A DNA stretch of 10,218 bases from Gammaproteobacteria bacterium (GCA_026197015.1 JAPHRB010000140.1:1-10218); one strand, 5' to 3'; counted from the stretch's first letter, positions 1 to 6,301 are shown. Made by a program: numbers and translations. Notes: a model not told the origin generated them from the sequence alone.

Positions 1-1
1 A

Positions 2-715
2 CTGGCTAATTTCTTCTCTGCACTGGCAGGTGGTGGTGCCGGGTTGATTCAGCTACCCGCATTAATTTTTCTGGGTTTGCCTTTTGGGCTTGCTCTGGCT
101 ACCCATAAAGTGGCGAGCGTAGCACTGGGGGTGGGGGCGACCATCAGGCATCTTAAATCCAGTCGCCTGGAAAGGCGTTTTGCTCTATTTATACTGGCGA
201 CAGGTTTACCGGGTGTCATTCTGGGGGCCAGTATAATTCTGCAAATCCCTGATCGACTAGCGCAAGTAGCCCTGGGTGTGTTAACCATGGGGCTGGGAGT
301 GTATTCATATTTTTCTCCACAGTTAGGCCAGACATTAGAGTTAAAAAACAGGCATAACAAAGGTTTACTGATTGGCGGTCTGCTTATTTTTGTTCTGGGT
401 GTGCTAAATGGTTCGCTGACCTCAGGAACCGGATTATTTGTGACGCTCTGGTTAGTGCGCTGGTTTGGCCTGGATTATAAAACCGCAGTCGCTTACACCT
501 TAATACTGGTTGGTATTTTCTGGAATGCAAGTGGCGCGATTACGCTAGGTTTACTGGGCGACATTCACTGGTTATGGATACCCGCTTTACTCGCCGGCTC
601 ATTAATAGGCGGTTACTTTGGGGCCCACATGGCAATTGTTAAGGGCAATAAATTGATCAAAACAACCTTTGAAGTAGTGACAATATTAATAGGCTTGAAG
701 TTATTAATTGGTTAA
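2..715 (+). CDS. TauE/SafE family membrane transporter (5' truncated by window edge)
   Basis: Integral inner-membrane protein of the TauE/SafE (sulfite exporter / DUF81) family, whose members move sulfonates, sulfite or other small organic anions; the substrate here cannot be told. The frame is open from base 2, so the gene starts outside the window. The TTG at 44 is internal, because conserved residues (FFSALAGGGAG) precede it. The internal pseudo-repeat typical of the family is visible: an N-terminal glycine-rich motif GGGAGLIQLPAL followed by a helix with ATHKVASVALG, and a second copy GSLTSGTGLFVTLWLV followed by YKTAVAYTLILVG. About seven hydrophobic segments are separated by short basic loops (RHLKSSRLERR, KNRHNKG). 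The C-terminus looks complete at TAA 713-715. Judging from family length, only about 10-20 N-terminal residues are missing. It is convergent with pyrE. The family call is firm, the substrate unknown. Confidence 0.87.
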   Translation: MANFFSALAGGGAGLIQLPALIFLGLPFGLALATHKVASVALGVGATIRHLKSSRLERRFALFILATGLPGVILGASIILQIPDRLAQVALGVLTMGLGVYSYFSPQLGQTLELKNRHNKGLLIGGLLIFVLGVLNGSLTSGTGLFVTLWLVRWFGLDYKTAVAYTLILVGIFWNASGAITLGLLGDIHWLWIPALLAGSLIGGYFGAHMAIVKGNKLIKTTFEVVTILIGLKLLIG

Positions 716-759
716 ACAGTTTTTTACGGCTAATGTCCTAAAGCAGGTTTTTTTACCCT

Positions 760-817
760 GTTAAGGCACATCTCCACCGGGGAAAGGTCGCCGCTTTTTG
801 CGCCCTGTCCCCTTAAC
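760..817. repeat. Interrupted GC-rich palindrome between convergent genes (REP-like)
   Basis: A symmetrical imperfect hairpin lies between the stops of the transporter and pyrE. GGGGA (779-783) pairs with TCCCC (808-812), AGG (785-787) with CCT (804-806), and CGC (789-791) with GCG (800-802). Two opposed single mismatches separate the blocks, and the loop is CGCTTTTT. An outer pair GTTAAGG (760-766) / CCTTAAC (811-817) shares two bases with the inner arm. No T-run follows on either strand, so it is not a canonical intrinsic terminator. The palindrome with regular mismatches and a GGGGACAG-type arm on the minus strand resembles REP/RAYT-type dispersed elements, but that is inference from form. 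It could also act as a rho-independent barrier or an mRNA 3'-end stabiliser for both genes. Confidence 0.45.
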
Positions 818-846
818 CCATACCACCAAAAGCAGACAGTGCAGGC

Positions 847-1488
847 TTAACCAACACCAAACTCAGTACGGTAGAAGCGCATTGCATCAAGCATTTCTTC
901 ATTGCCCTGATCCTGAAGATATTGAATCAAATGCTCCATGCCTATAATGCTAAACACATCCAGACCGTAATCATCATGCAGTTCCTGTACAGCAGAGCGG
1001 TCACCGGTACCCTTTTCCTGACGATCAAGGGCAATTAAAACGCCAATCGCAGTGCCATTATTCTGGTCGATAATATCAATAGCTTCTCGAATGGCGGTGC
1101 CCGCAGTAATAACGTCATCTAAAATTAATACGCGACCCTCAATCTTTGAGCCAACAATTGAGCCGCCTTCACCGTGATTCTTGGCCTCTTTACGGTTAAA
1201 TGCGTAGGGTACATCCAGACCATGATCTATCTGCAATGCCATGGCGGTTACCGCAACCAGTGGTATGCCTTTATAAGCCGGGCCAAATAAAATATCATAT
1301 TCAACGCCCTTATCTACAATAGCCTGAGCATAACAGCGGCCCATTTCAGCCAGTGCTTTACCCGTGTTAAATAAACCGGCATTAAAGAAGTAGGGGCTCT
1401 GACGACCAGATTTAAGTTTAAAGTCGCCAAACTTTAACACGTCATAATGCAAAGCCAGTTCAATAAAGTTTTTCTGATAATCTTTCAT
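847..1488 (-). CDS. pyrE: Orotate phosphoribosyltransferase
   Basis: Converts orotate and PRPP to orotidine 5'-monophosphate in de novo pyrimidine synthesis; a cytosolic dimer in the family. The product is 213 residues, the same length as E. coli PyrE. Seen in order: the substrate segment FKLKSGRQSPYFFNAG (about 23-38) with K26, FGPAYKGIPL (68-77), the flexible catalytic loop R99-K100..K103-N-H105, and the PRPP-binding signature VLILDDVITAGTA (120-132) with D124-D125. All active-site residues are present. The ATG start at 1486-1488 has a purine-rich AGGGTAGG just upstream. The gene is divergent from the ExoIII-family gene with a 64-bp gap and convergent with the transporter. No leader attenuator is visible. 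The identification is secure. Confidence 0.97.
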   Translation of the reverse strand: MKDYQKNFIELALHYDVLKFGDFKLKSGRQSPYFFNAGLFNTGKALAEMGRCYAQAIVDKGVEYDILFGPAYKGIPLVAVTAMALQIDHGLDVPYAFNRKEAKNHGEGGSIVGSKIEGRVLILDDVITAGTAIREAIDIIDQNNGTAIGVLIALDRQEKGTGDRSAVQELHDDYGLDVFSIIGMEHLIQYLQDQGNEEMLDAMRFYRTEFGVG

Positions 1489-1509
1489 AACCTACCCTGT
1501 TTAATCAGC

Positions 1510-1524
1510 AACATGTAATATGTT
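1510..1524. promoter_or_regulatory. Dyad AACAT-N5-ATGTT in the pyrE/xth divergent region
   Basis: A perfect 5-bp dyad, AACAT (1510-1514) and ATGTT (1520-1524) with GTAAT between, sits near the middle of the 64-bp region that must carry the start signals of both divergent genes. Its position suits an operator, but it is short and AT-rich, I recognise no specific regulator, and no convincing -35/-10 pair can be assigned on either strand. It may be chance. Confidence 0.2.
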
Positions 1525-1552
1525 CAGCCGACTTAATTTAAATTTGTAATCA

Positions 1553-2329
1553 ATGCGTATTATATCAGTTAACACCAATGGAATTCGAGCCGCAGCAAGA
1601 AAAGGTTTTTTTGAGTGGCTGAAGAAACAGAATGCAGACGTCGTCTGTATACAGGAAACCAAAGCACAGGTTCATCAGCTGGAAGATGAGCAATTTCACC
1701 CACAGGGTTATCATTGTTACTATCATGATGCGGTAAAAAAAGGCTATAGTGGCGTTGCAGTCTACAGTAAGAAAAAACCCAAAAAGGTACATATGGGCAT
1801 TGGCATGCATGATGTTGATGAAGAGGGCCGTTATATAGAGGTCGAGTTCGATAAAATAAGCGTTATTTCATTGTATATGCATTCAGGTTCCTCATCGGAT
1901 GAGCGCCTGGCGATTAAGCTGGATTTCCTGCAGCGATTTATGCCCTATCTACAAAAATTAAGACGTAAACGTCGAGAGTTTGTTATTTGTGGCGACTGGA
2001 ACGTAGCTCACAAGCAAATAGATATTAAAAACTGGCGTAATAATCAGAAGAACTCGGGTTTCTTACCAGAAGAAAGAGACTGGATGACAAAACTGTTTGA
2101 TGAGGTGGGTTATGTAGATGCTTTTCGGGTGGTTAATCAGAAACCACATGAATATACCTGGTGGAGCAGTCGGGGGCAGGCCAGAGCTAATAACACGGGT
2201 TGGCGAATTGATTATCAGATCATTACACCTAAATTAAAAGAGTCGGTCAAAGCCGCACAGATATATAAAGATGAAAGTTTTTCAGATCACGCGCCTTTGA
2301 TCATAGATTATGAATTTGTACTGGAATAA
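1553..2329 (+). CDS. xth: Exodeoxyribonuclease III family AP endonuclease/exonuclease
   Basis: Cytosolic Mg-dependent nuclease of the endonuclease/exonuclease/phosphatase fold, which cleaves DNA 5' to abasic sites and trims 3' ends in base-excision repair. It has 258 residues, near the usual 255-270. Catalytic motifs are in order: N7 in VNTNGIR, E35 in CIQETKAQ, Y108 in SLYMHSGS, D148 and N150 in CGDWNVAH, W217/D220 in GWRIDYQ, and D245-H246 in SDHAP. Every residue needed for catalysis is present, so it is probably an active nuclease and not a Crc-type member that has lost activity. The ATG is preceded by AT-rich sequence with no clear Shine-Dalgarno. The gene is divergent from pyrE; a pyrE/ExoIII-family pairing is common in gammaproteobacteria. 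ExoA-type naming is equally possible. Confidence 0.93.
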   Translation: MRIISVNTNGIRAAARKGFFEWLKKQNADVVCIQETKAQVHQLEDEQFHPQGYHCYYHDAVKKGYSGVAVYSKKKPKKVHMGIGMHDVDEEGRYIEVEFDKISVISLYMHSGSSSDERLAIKLDFLQRFMPYLQKLRRKRREFVICGDWNVAHKQIDIKNWRNNQKNSGFLPEERDWMTKLFDEVGYVDAFRVVNQKPHEYTWWSSRGQARANNTGWRIDYQIITPKLKESVKAAQIYKDESFSDHAPLIIDYEFVLE

Positions 2330-2334
2330 TAAAT

Positions 2335-2412
2335 ATTAAAAACGCACAACAAATTAAAAATAATTCATGGGCAAGTGCATTTTTAAAATATAAGCACCCC
2401 CGTGTCGTTGCA
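2335..2412 (+). other. Probable N-terminal extension of the AmpG-like gene, without ATG/GTG/TTG
   Basis: Reading in frame upstream of the ATG at 2413 gives ...NNSWASAFLKYKHPRVVA, leading straight into MLFLGFSAGLP. A short polar/basic stretch ending in a Y.HPRV-like segment is typical of the cytoplasmic N-terminus just before helix 1 in this family. The frame is open back to the TGA at 2311-2313, yet it has no ATG, GTG, TTG or CTG codon. The only possible starts are ATT (2335 or 2353) or ATA (2326, 2329). ATT 2335 has a GGA nine bases upstream; ATT 2353 fits the family length better but has no Shine-Dalgarno. Starting at 2413 would remove the positive residues in front of helix 1. Confidence 0.4.
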
Positions 2413-3690
2413 ATGTTATTTCTGGGGTTTTCTGCAGGATTACCTTTACTGCTTGTTTTTGGGACATTATCAGCATGGCTGGCGCGTAGTGGAATTAATA
2501 AAAGCACAATAGGTTATATCAGTTGGGTTGCCTTACTGTATGGGCTTAAATTCACATGGTCTCCATTAGTTGACCGTTTACGACTGCCAGTATTAAATCC
2601 ATTATTAGGGCAGCGACGAAGCTGGATGTTGCTGGCACAGGGTGGTGTGATTACGGGTTTATTAATCATGTCTTTTAGTAACCCAGCGACTCAGTTGAGT
2701 TTACTTGTCTGGGCGGCATTATTAGTTGCGTTTTCATCGGCAACTCAGGATATTGCAATTGATGCCTGGCGTATAGAGGCAATGCCTGTTGAATCACAGG
2801 GCGCGATGTCTGGAACATATCAAATGGGTTACCGTTTGGGTATGTTATTGGCTGGCGGTGGCTCATTTCTTATTGCGCATTATTATTCATGGCCAATGGC
2901 ATACACAGTATTATCTATGGTTATGTTAGTCGGTGTTGTTACAACAATACTCATTTCTGAACCAGAAAAAAGCATTTCTGCTGATACCTGGAAACAGGAA
3001 AAACGTGTGGTTGAGTTTCTTCAAAATGCAACGCATTTATCCAGTCGAGCAAAAGGCATTTATGCCTGGATTATTGGCGCCGTCATTTGCCCATTCACGG
3101 AGTTTTTTAATCGAAACGGTCAGTTTGCAATAGTTGTTCTGCTTTTTATTGGTTTATTTAGAATTAGTGATATTTCAATGGGAATTATGGCCAATCCATT
3201 ATATGTAGATGTCGGATACACTGATTTACAGATTGGTCTGGTTACCAAAACTATTGGGCCGATTGTTACGATTCTTGGTGCATTATTTGGCGGCGCACTC
3301 GTTGTGCGTTATAAGGTAATTCCAGTATTGATGATTGGCGCTGTTTTAGTTGTGGTTACTAATTTATTATTTGTGTTAGTAGCTTTGAATCCACCCGATA
3401 CTGTGTTTCTTTCTCTGGTTATTGCAGCCGATAATTTAAGTGCAGGTATAGCTGGATCAGCTTTTATAGCATACCTGTCCGGCTTAACCAATAAAGCTTA
3501 TACTGCTACACAGTATGCCTTGTTTAGTTCATTGATGTTGTTACCGGCGAAGTTTATAGGTGGGTTTTCAGGAACTATTGTGGAAAGCCAGGGTTACGTA
3601 TCATTTTTCTTTTATACGGCGGCGCTTGGCTTGCCTGCAATTATTTTAATAAAACTATTAGCTAAACATGAAAATAAGGCAATAGACTGA
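2413..3690 (+). CDS. ampG: AmpG-like muropeptide permease (major facilitator superfamily)
   Basis: Inner-membrane permease of the AmpG branch of the MFS, which imports GlcNAc-anhydroMurNAc peptides for cell-wall recycling and can feed AmpR/beta-lactamase control. From the first ATG it has 425 residues, close to the family's usual size. Signature segments: GFSAGLPLLLVFGTLSAWL (helix 1, about 5-23), FTWSPLVDRLRLP (47-59), GQRRSW (66-71) and the diagnostic ATQDIAIDAWRIE (110-122). About twelve hydrophobic helices follow, and the tail is short and basic. Helix 1 begins only two or three residues after this ATG and conserved-looking coding continues upstream, so the true start is probably 5' (see the entry at 2335-2412). 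It lies 83 bp after xth on the same strand. Convergent with a small minus-strand gene; only a T7 run without a hairpin follows. Confidence 0.87.
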   Translation: MLFLGFSAGLPLLLVFGTLSAWLARSGINKSTIGYISWVALLYGLKFTWSPLVDRLRLPVLNPLLGQRRSWMLLAQGGVITGLLIMSFSNPATQLSLLVWAALLVAFSSATQDIAIDAWRIEAMPVESQGAMSGTYQMGYRLGMLLAGGGSFLIAHYYSWPMAYTVLSMVMLVGVVTTILISEPEKSISADTWKQEKRVVEFLQNATHLSSRAKGIYAWIIGAVICPFTEFFNRNGQFAIVVLLFIGLFRISDISMGIMANPLYVDVGYTDLQIGLVTKTIGPIVTILGALFGGALVVRYKVIPVLMIGAVLVVVTNLLFVLVALNPPDTVFLSLVIAADNLSAGIAGSAFIAYLSGLTNKAYTATQYALFSSLMLLPAKFIGGFSGTIVESQGYVSFFFYTAALGLPAIILIKLLAKHENKAID

Positions 3691-3769
3691 AGTCGTTGAA
3701 TGATTTGTGATTATTTTTTTGTGTTATTTATGAGTGAATAAGATGTGTAAATATACTCTCGTTATAAAG

Positions 3770-4168
3770 CTAAAAAACAATTAATTCTTTTTGAGAATTA
3801 ATTTTATAATCTGGAGATAGCAACTTAAACTCTCCGTTTATACTGTGACCATCTAATTTATATTCAATATCAATACAAACAGGTTTTATAACTAAGTTGT
3901 CATATTCAAGCCGACAGCCATAAGTTGGGTCCTGAGCCCAAAACACAATATGCTCGTCCTGATTTTTTATAACCAGTAGTTCGCGTCGATTAACTTTAAA
4001 ATAGGTCGGGTGATTGTTTTTCAATAAAGAAATATCGAATTTAGAAAATGATTCAGCTGAGTCTGGAGAGCTAAAAAAACCCGCTGTAAAAACATAAGTT
4101 AACCATAATAATGACACCGTGGTGAGCATTTTTAAAATCACCCGCAGTAATAATTTGTTATACACCAT
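3770..4168 (-). CDS. Small membrane-anchored protein, possibly a degenerate Rieske-like fold
   Basis: I do not recognise a named family for this 132-residue protein. It has a basic N-terminus, one hydrophobic segment (about 11-33) that would anchor it in the inner membrane, and a soluble, probably periplasmic, domain. The spacing of the domain recalls the second half of a Rieske domain: DISLLKNNHPTYFKVNRREL, then DPTYGCRLEYD with C85, PVCIDIEYKLDGHSIN with C98 followed by Y.LDG, then FKLLSPDYKI. In real Rieske proteins the cysteines sit in CxH and CxxH pairs. Here both histidines are absent, so a 2Fe-2S cluster of that type is not expected; C85 and C98 could form a disulfide. It is divergent from hemW with 32 bp between starts. 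The start is the first ATG; there is no strong Shine-Dalgarno. Confidence 0.65.
   Translation of the reverse strand: MVYNKLLLRVILKMLTTVSLLWLTYVFTAGFFSSPDSAESFSKFDISLLKNNHPTYFKVNRRELLVIKNQDEHIVFWAQDPTYGCRLEYDNLVIKPVCIDIEYKLDGHSINGEFKLLSPDYKINSQKELIVF
3771..3803 (-). terminator. AT-rich hairpin plus T6 at the end of the small minus-strand gene
   Basis: A perfect 10-bp inverted repeat, AATTAATTCT (3779-3788) / AGAATTAATT (3794-3803), has a 5-base loop. Read on the minus strand the stem is followed by G and six T residues. This is the form of an intrinsic terminator, but the stem holds only one G-C pair and should be weak. It lies inside the last codons of the gene: the T-run encodes the final V-F and runs into the TAG stop. 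Confidence 0.35.
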
Positions 4169-4200
4169 ATTTTCTGTTCATCTTCATGTAAAATTATTAA

Positions 4201-5364
4201 ATGCCTGAATTTACTCTATTACCCCCCCTGTCATTATATATACATCTGCCCTGGTGCGTAAAAAAATGCCCTTATTGTGATTTTAATTCCCATACATTCG
4301 AATCGGGATTACCTGAAGCGCAATATGTTGAGGCATTGATAACGGACCTTGAGTTTCAGTTGCCGAGTATTTGGGGGCGTAGAATTGTCTCTGTTTTTAT
4401 CGGCGGGGGAACTCCCAGCCTTTTCTCGGCAGAGTCTATTAACAAAATAATGACAACTATACGTAGTCATTTGAATTGCTTGCCAAATATGGAAGTTACC
4501 ATGGAAGCCAATCCGGGAACCGTTGAGCAGAATAAGTTTAATGGTTTTTATGAAGCGGGTATCAATCGATTATCAATTGGTGTACAAAGTTTTGATGATC
4601 AAAAGCTTAAATCTCTGGGTAGAATTCATAACGCTGATGAAGCGCTTAATGCCGTTGAGGTTGCCAGAAAAGCAGGTTTTGAAAATATAAATCTGGATTT
4701 AATGTTTGGTTTGCCAGGGCAGACTATTGAGCAAGCTAAATCAGACCTGCAGCAGGCAATTGAGCTTTCTCCGCAACATATTTCCTGGTATCAGTTAACA
4801 ATAGAGCCGAATACTTTTTTCTATAGTCATCCACCTGTCACGCCAGAAGATGATGATATCTGGGAGATGCAGCAGAAAGGCCAGCAGCTGTTGGCTGATG
4901 CTGGTTATATACAATATGAAATTTCAGCTTATGCCCAAAAGAACAGCCAAATAAACAGACAGTGTGCGCATAATCTAAATTACTGGCAGTTTGGCGATTA
5001 CCTTGCTCTGGGGGCGGGGGGGCATGGAAAAGTAAGTCGTGCAGATACGGGTGAAATAAGTCGCTACTGGCAAGTAAGAAAACCAGCAGATTATATGCAG
5101 GCGAGTGCCGGGAATAAATCGTCCGGTCATGAGAGTTTATTAAGCGATCAGATTATATTTGAGTTTATGCTTAACGCCTTACGTCTGAAACAAGGTTTTG
5201 ATATATCGACCTTTGAGCTGAATACAGGTTTAAAAGCCAGTCTCATATCGTCTAAATGTGAGCAGGCTGTAAAAGACGGTCTGTTACAGAAAAGGCCAGC
5301 AGGTTATCAGGCTACGGCGCAGGGTTATCTGTTTTTAAACGATCTGATTAATATTTTTTCCTGA
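4201..5364 (+). CDS. hemW: HemW, radical SAM haem chaperone
   Basis: HemW binds haem and delivers it to membrane haem proteins; it was formerly annotated as an oxygen-independent coproporphyrinogen oxidase-like protein. It has 387 residues, the usual length. The radical-SAM cluster motif CVKKCPYCDF gives C19, C23 and C26, with F28 at the site where true HemN has a fourth cysteine. GGGTPS (68-73) and EANPGT (102-107) bind SAM, RLSIGVQSF is at 123-131, and the HemW-type HNLNYW is at 257-262, followed by GAGGHG. The C-terminal region (about 300-387) is the HemN-C-like helical domain. The ATG directly follows an AT-rich 32-bp spacer with no clear Shine-Dalgarno. A C7 tract lies at codons 8-10. 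It is divergent from the Rieske-like small protein, a context that may hint at haem or respiratory roles, and convergent with the DUF4124 gene. Confidence 0.95.
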   Translation: MPEFTLLPPLSLYIHLPWCVKKCPYCDFNSHTFESGLPEAQYVEALITDLEFQLPSIWGRRIVSVFIGGGTPSLFSAESINKIMTTIRSHLNCLPNMEVTMEANPGTVEQNKFNGFYEAGINRLSIGVQSFDDQKLKSLGRIHNADEALNAVEVARKAGFENINLDLMFGLPGQTIEQAKSDLQQAIELSPQHISWYQLTIEPNTFFYSHPPVTPEDDDIWEMQQKGQQLLADAGYIQYEISAYAQKNSQINRQCAHNLNYWQFGDYLALGAGGHGKVSRADTGEISRYWQVRKPADYMQASAGNKSSGHESLLSDQIIFEFMLNALRLKQGFDISTFELNTGLKASLISSKCEQAVKDGLLQKRPAGYQATAQGYLFLNDLINIFS

Positions 5365-5411
5365 TCAGGCAAAATCAGCCTGAATATTAATCGTTATCAA
5401 TTCAGGTGATT
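5365..5411. terminator. Two competing hairpins between convergent hemW and the DUF4124 gene
   Basis: TCAGGC (5365-5370) pairs with GCCTGA (5378-5383) around a 7-base loop. Alternatively AATCAGCCTGAAT (5373-5385) pairs with ATTCAGGTGATT (5400-5411) as a 12-bp stem with one bulged G and a 14-base loop. The two structures share the GCCTGA arm and exclude each other. No U-tract follows on either strand, so this is a possible shared 3'-end structure for the convergent transcripts and not a canonical terminator. Confidence 0.3.
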
Positions 5412-5427
5412 GGCCTAATATAAGCGA

Positions 5428-5910
5428 TCATTTGCCCATAAGCTCATCCAGCATTTTCTGTTGCTCTGCTGCGCGGTCGCTTAGCTGGTCTGAAGTGCCT
5501 TTTGCATCATCCATCAAATTTTTAACGCCTTCAGGTGAATATAAACTACCGACCTTTGAAACACGTGACCTTTGGGCTGGTGTTTTATCCTCAACTTCAG
5601 GTGCTTTATAGGCATTTAAAAGATTAGTGTTAGCACGAATTTCTTTCTTGTCATAAGTGCCCTGCCCGGTTGGAGGGGTGCCGCCGAAATGAGTCACCCC
5701 TTTGTCATCAACCCATTGATAAACGGTTACATCCTTTTCAACCACAGCATTTTCCAGCTCCGATACGCCTCCGGGAATTTTTTCAGAGATTGATGACAAA
5801 TCCGGAATTTGGAAGCCTCCGGTGCCTCCGGTTAATATATATTTATAAGCAATGAACATAACACCCAGTGTAATACCGGCTTTTAGTAATAATTTGATGA
5901 AAAATCCCAC
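5428..5910 (-). CDS. DUF4124 domain-containing membrane-anchored protein
   Basis: A 160-residue protein of unknown function. An N-terminal hydrophobic helix (about 6-26, preceded by a single lysine) should anchor it in the inner membrane with the rest in the periplasm. Residues 61-82 (VTVYQWVDDKGVTHFGGTPP) match the DUF4124 pattern, a short beta unit of the form Y.W.D..G..H..D.PP common in proteobacterial envelope proteins. The C-terminus (about 130-160) is a charged helix rich in D, Q and E. The start is GTG at 5908-5910, supported by a strong AAGGAG six bases upstream on the minus strand. It is divergent from rpmE (181-bp gap) and convergent with hemW. On the minus strand a TATACA box lies a short way upstream but has no good -35 partner. 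Possible jobs such as envelope scaffolding are guesses. Confidence 0.75.
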   Translation of the reverse strand: MGFFIKLLLKAGITLGVMFIAYKYILTGGTGGFQIPDLSSISEKIPGGVSELENAVVEKDVTVYQWVDDKGVTHFGGTPPTGQGTYDKKEIRANTNLLNAYKAPEVEDKTPAQRSRVSKVGSLYSPEGVKNLMDDAKGTSDQLSDRAAEQQKMLDELMGK

Positions 5911-6022
5911 TCAATGCTCCTTTTGAAAGCTGTATAATGTGACAAATGGCGGTTAATAAGCTATTACACCGCTGTTTTTGCTTGATTTGTAAATATTAGC
6001 AGAAAAAGCCTGTTATTACCCC

Positions 6023-6051
6023 TTGCTGATTTTGCCCGAAGCGGGTAGTAT
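6023..6051 (+). promoter_or_regulatory. Likely sigma-70 promoter of rpmE
   Basis: TTGCTG (6023-6028) and TAGTAT (6046-6051) are separated by 17 bp, ideal for sigma-70. The -10 matches four of six consensus bases, the -35 three of six. The spacer contains a small dyad CCCG-AAG-CGGG (6035-6045). Transcription would begin near 6058, giving a leader of about 34 bases before rpmE. A perfect TATAAT also occurs at 5933-5938 but lacks a -35 at proper distance. Confidence 0.45.
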
Positions 6052-6077
6052 ACGCGGCTCTTTACGGTAGCAAGGCT

Positions 6078-6097
6078 ATGAGGATCTCAATATGAGA
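6078..6097 (+). promoter_or_regulatory. rpmE translation-initiation region with alternative hairpins
   Basis: CTCA (6086-6089) can pair upstream with TGAG (6079-6082), which overlaps the GAGG Shine-Dalgarno. As TCTCA (6085-6089) it can instead pair downstream with TGAGA (6093-6097), which covers the start codon with an ATA loop. The two forms exclude each other and both would affect ribosome access. L31 is known to repress its own synthesis in E. coli, and L31 leader motifs are described in gammaproteobacteria, so an autoregulatory role is plausible. The stems are only 4-5 bp, and I do not recognise the published motif here. Confidence 0.3.
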
Positions 6098-6301
6098 CCG
6101 GATATACATCCAGATTATCACGACGTTAAAGTAACATGCAGCTGTGGCAATGAATTTGACACTCGCTCTACTTACAAAAAAGAAGCACTTTCAATAGAGG
6201 TGTGTTCTCAATGTCACCCATTCTTTACTGGTAAGCAGAAGATATTAGACTCTGCAGGTCAGATTGATAAATTCAATAAACGTTTTGGCGGCAAGAAGTA
6301 A
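6092..6301 (+). CDS. rpmE: 50S ribosomal protein L31 (zinc-binding type)
   Basis: Large-subunit protein at the central protuberance that bridges to the 30S head. It has 69 residues, the usual length. All four zinc ligands of the C+ form are present: C16 and C18 in TCSCGNEF, C38 and C41 in VCSQCHPFFTGKQK. The conserved FNKRFGGKK tail is complete. The N-terminus MRPDIHPDY matches the family's M..DIHP start. The ATG has GAGG eight bases upstream. A strong terminator follows 28 bases after the stop, so rpmE is probably largely monocistronic, with readthrough into the nuclease gene. As a zinc-containing form it could be replaced by a zinc-free paralogue under zinc starvation in species that carry one; none is in this window. 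Confidence 0.97.
   Translation: MRPDIHPDYHDVKVTCSCGNEFDTRSTYKKEALSIEVCSQCHPFFTGKQKILDSAGQIDKFNKRFGGKK

Noticed and set aside
2367..2393. ATG at 2367 as the ampG start with a frameshift
   Set aside because: It is in a different frame and meets TAA after eight codons, while the correct frame is protein-like without any shift.
3690..3696. Single AAGTCGT overlapping the ampG stop, and another at 5034-5040 in hemW, as dispersed array seeds
   Set aside because: About one chance match per 10 kb on two strands is expected for a 7-mer, so isolated copies are not evidence.
5010..5022. G-rich run (G5-C-G7) in hemW as a contingency locus or G-quadruplex
   Set aside because: It encodes the conserved GAGGHG segment, so glycine codons explain it, and there are only two runs.
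5933..5938. Perfect TATAAT as the main rpmE promoter
   Set aside because: There is no acceptable -35 sequence 16-18 bp upstream; the pair at 6023/6046 has ideal spacing.
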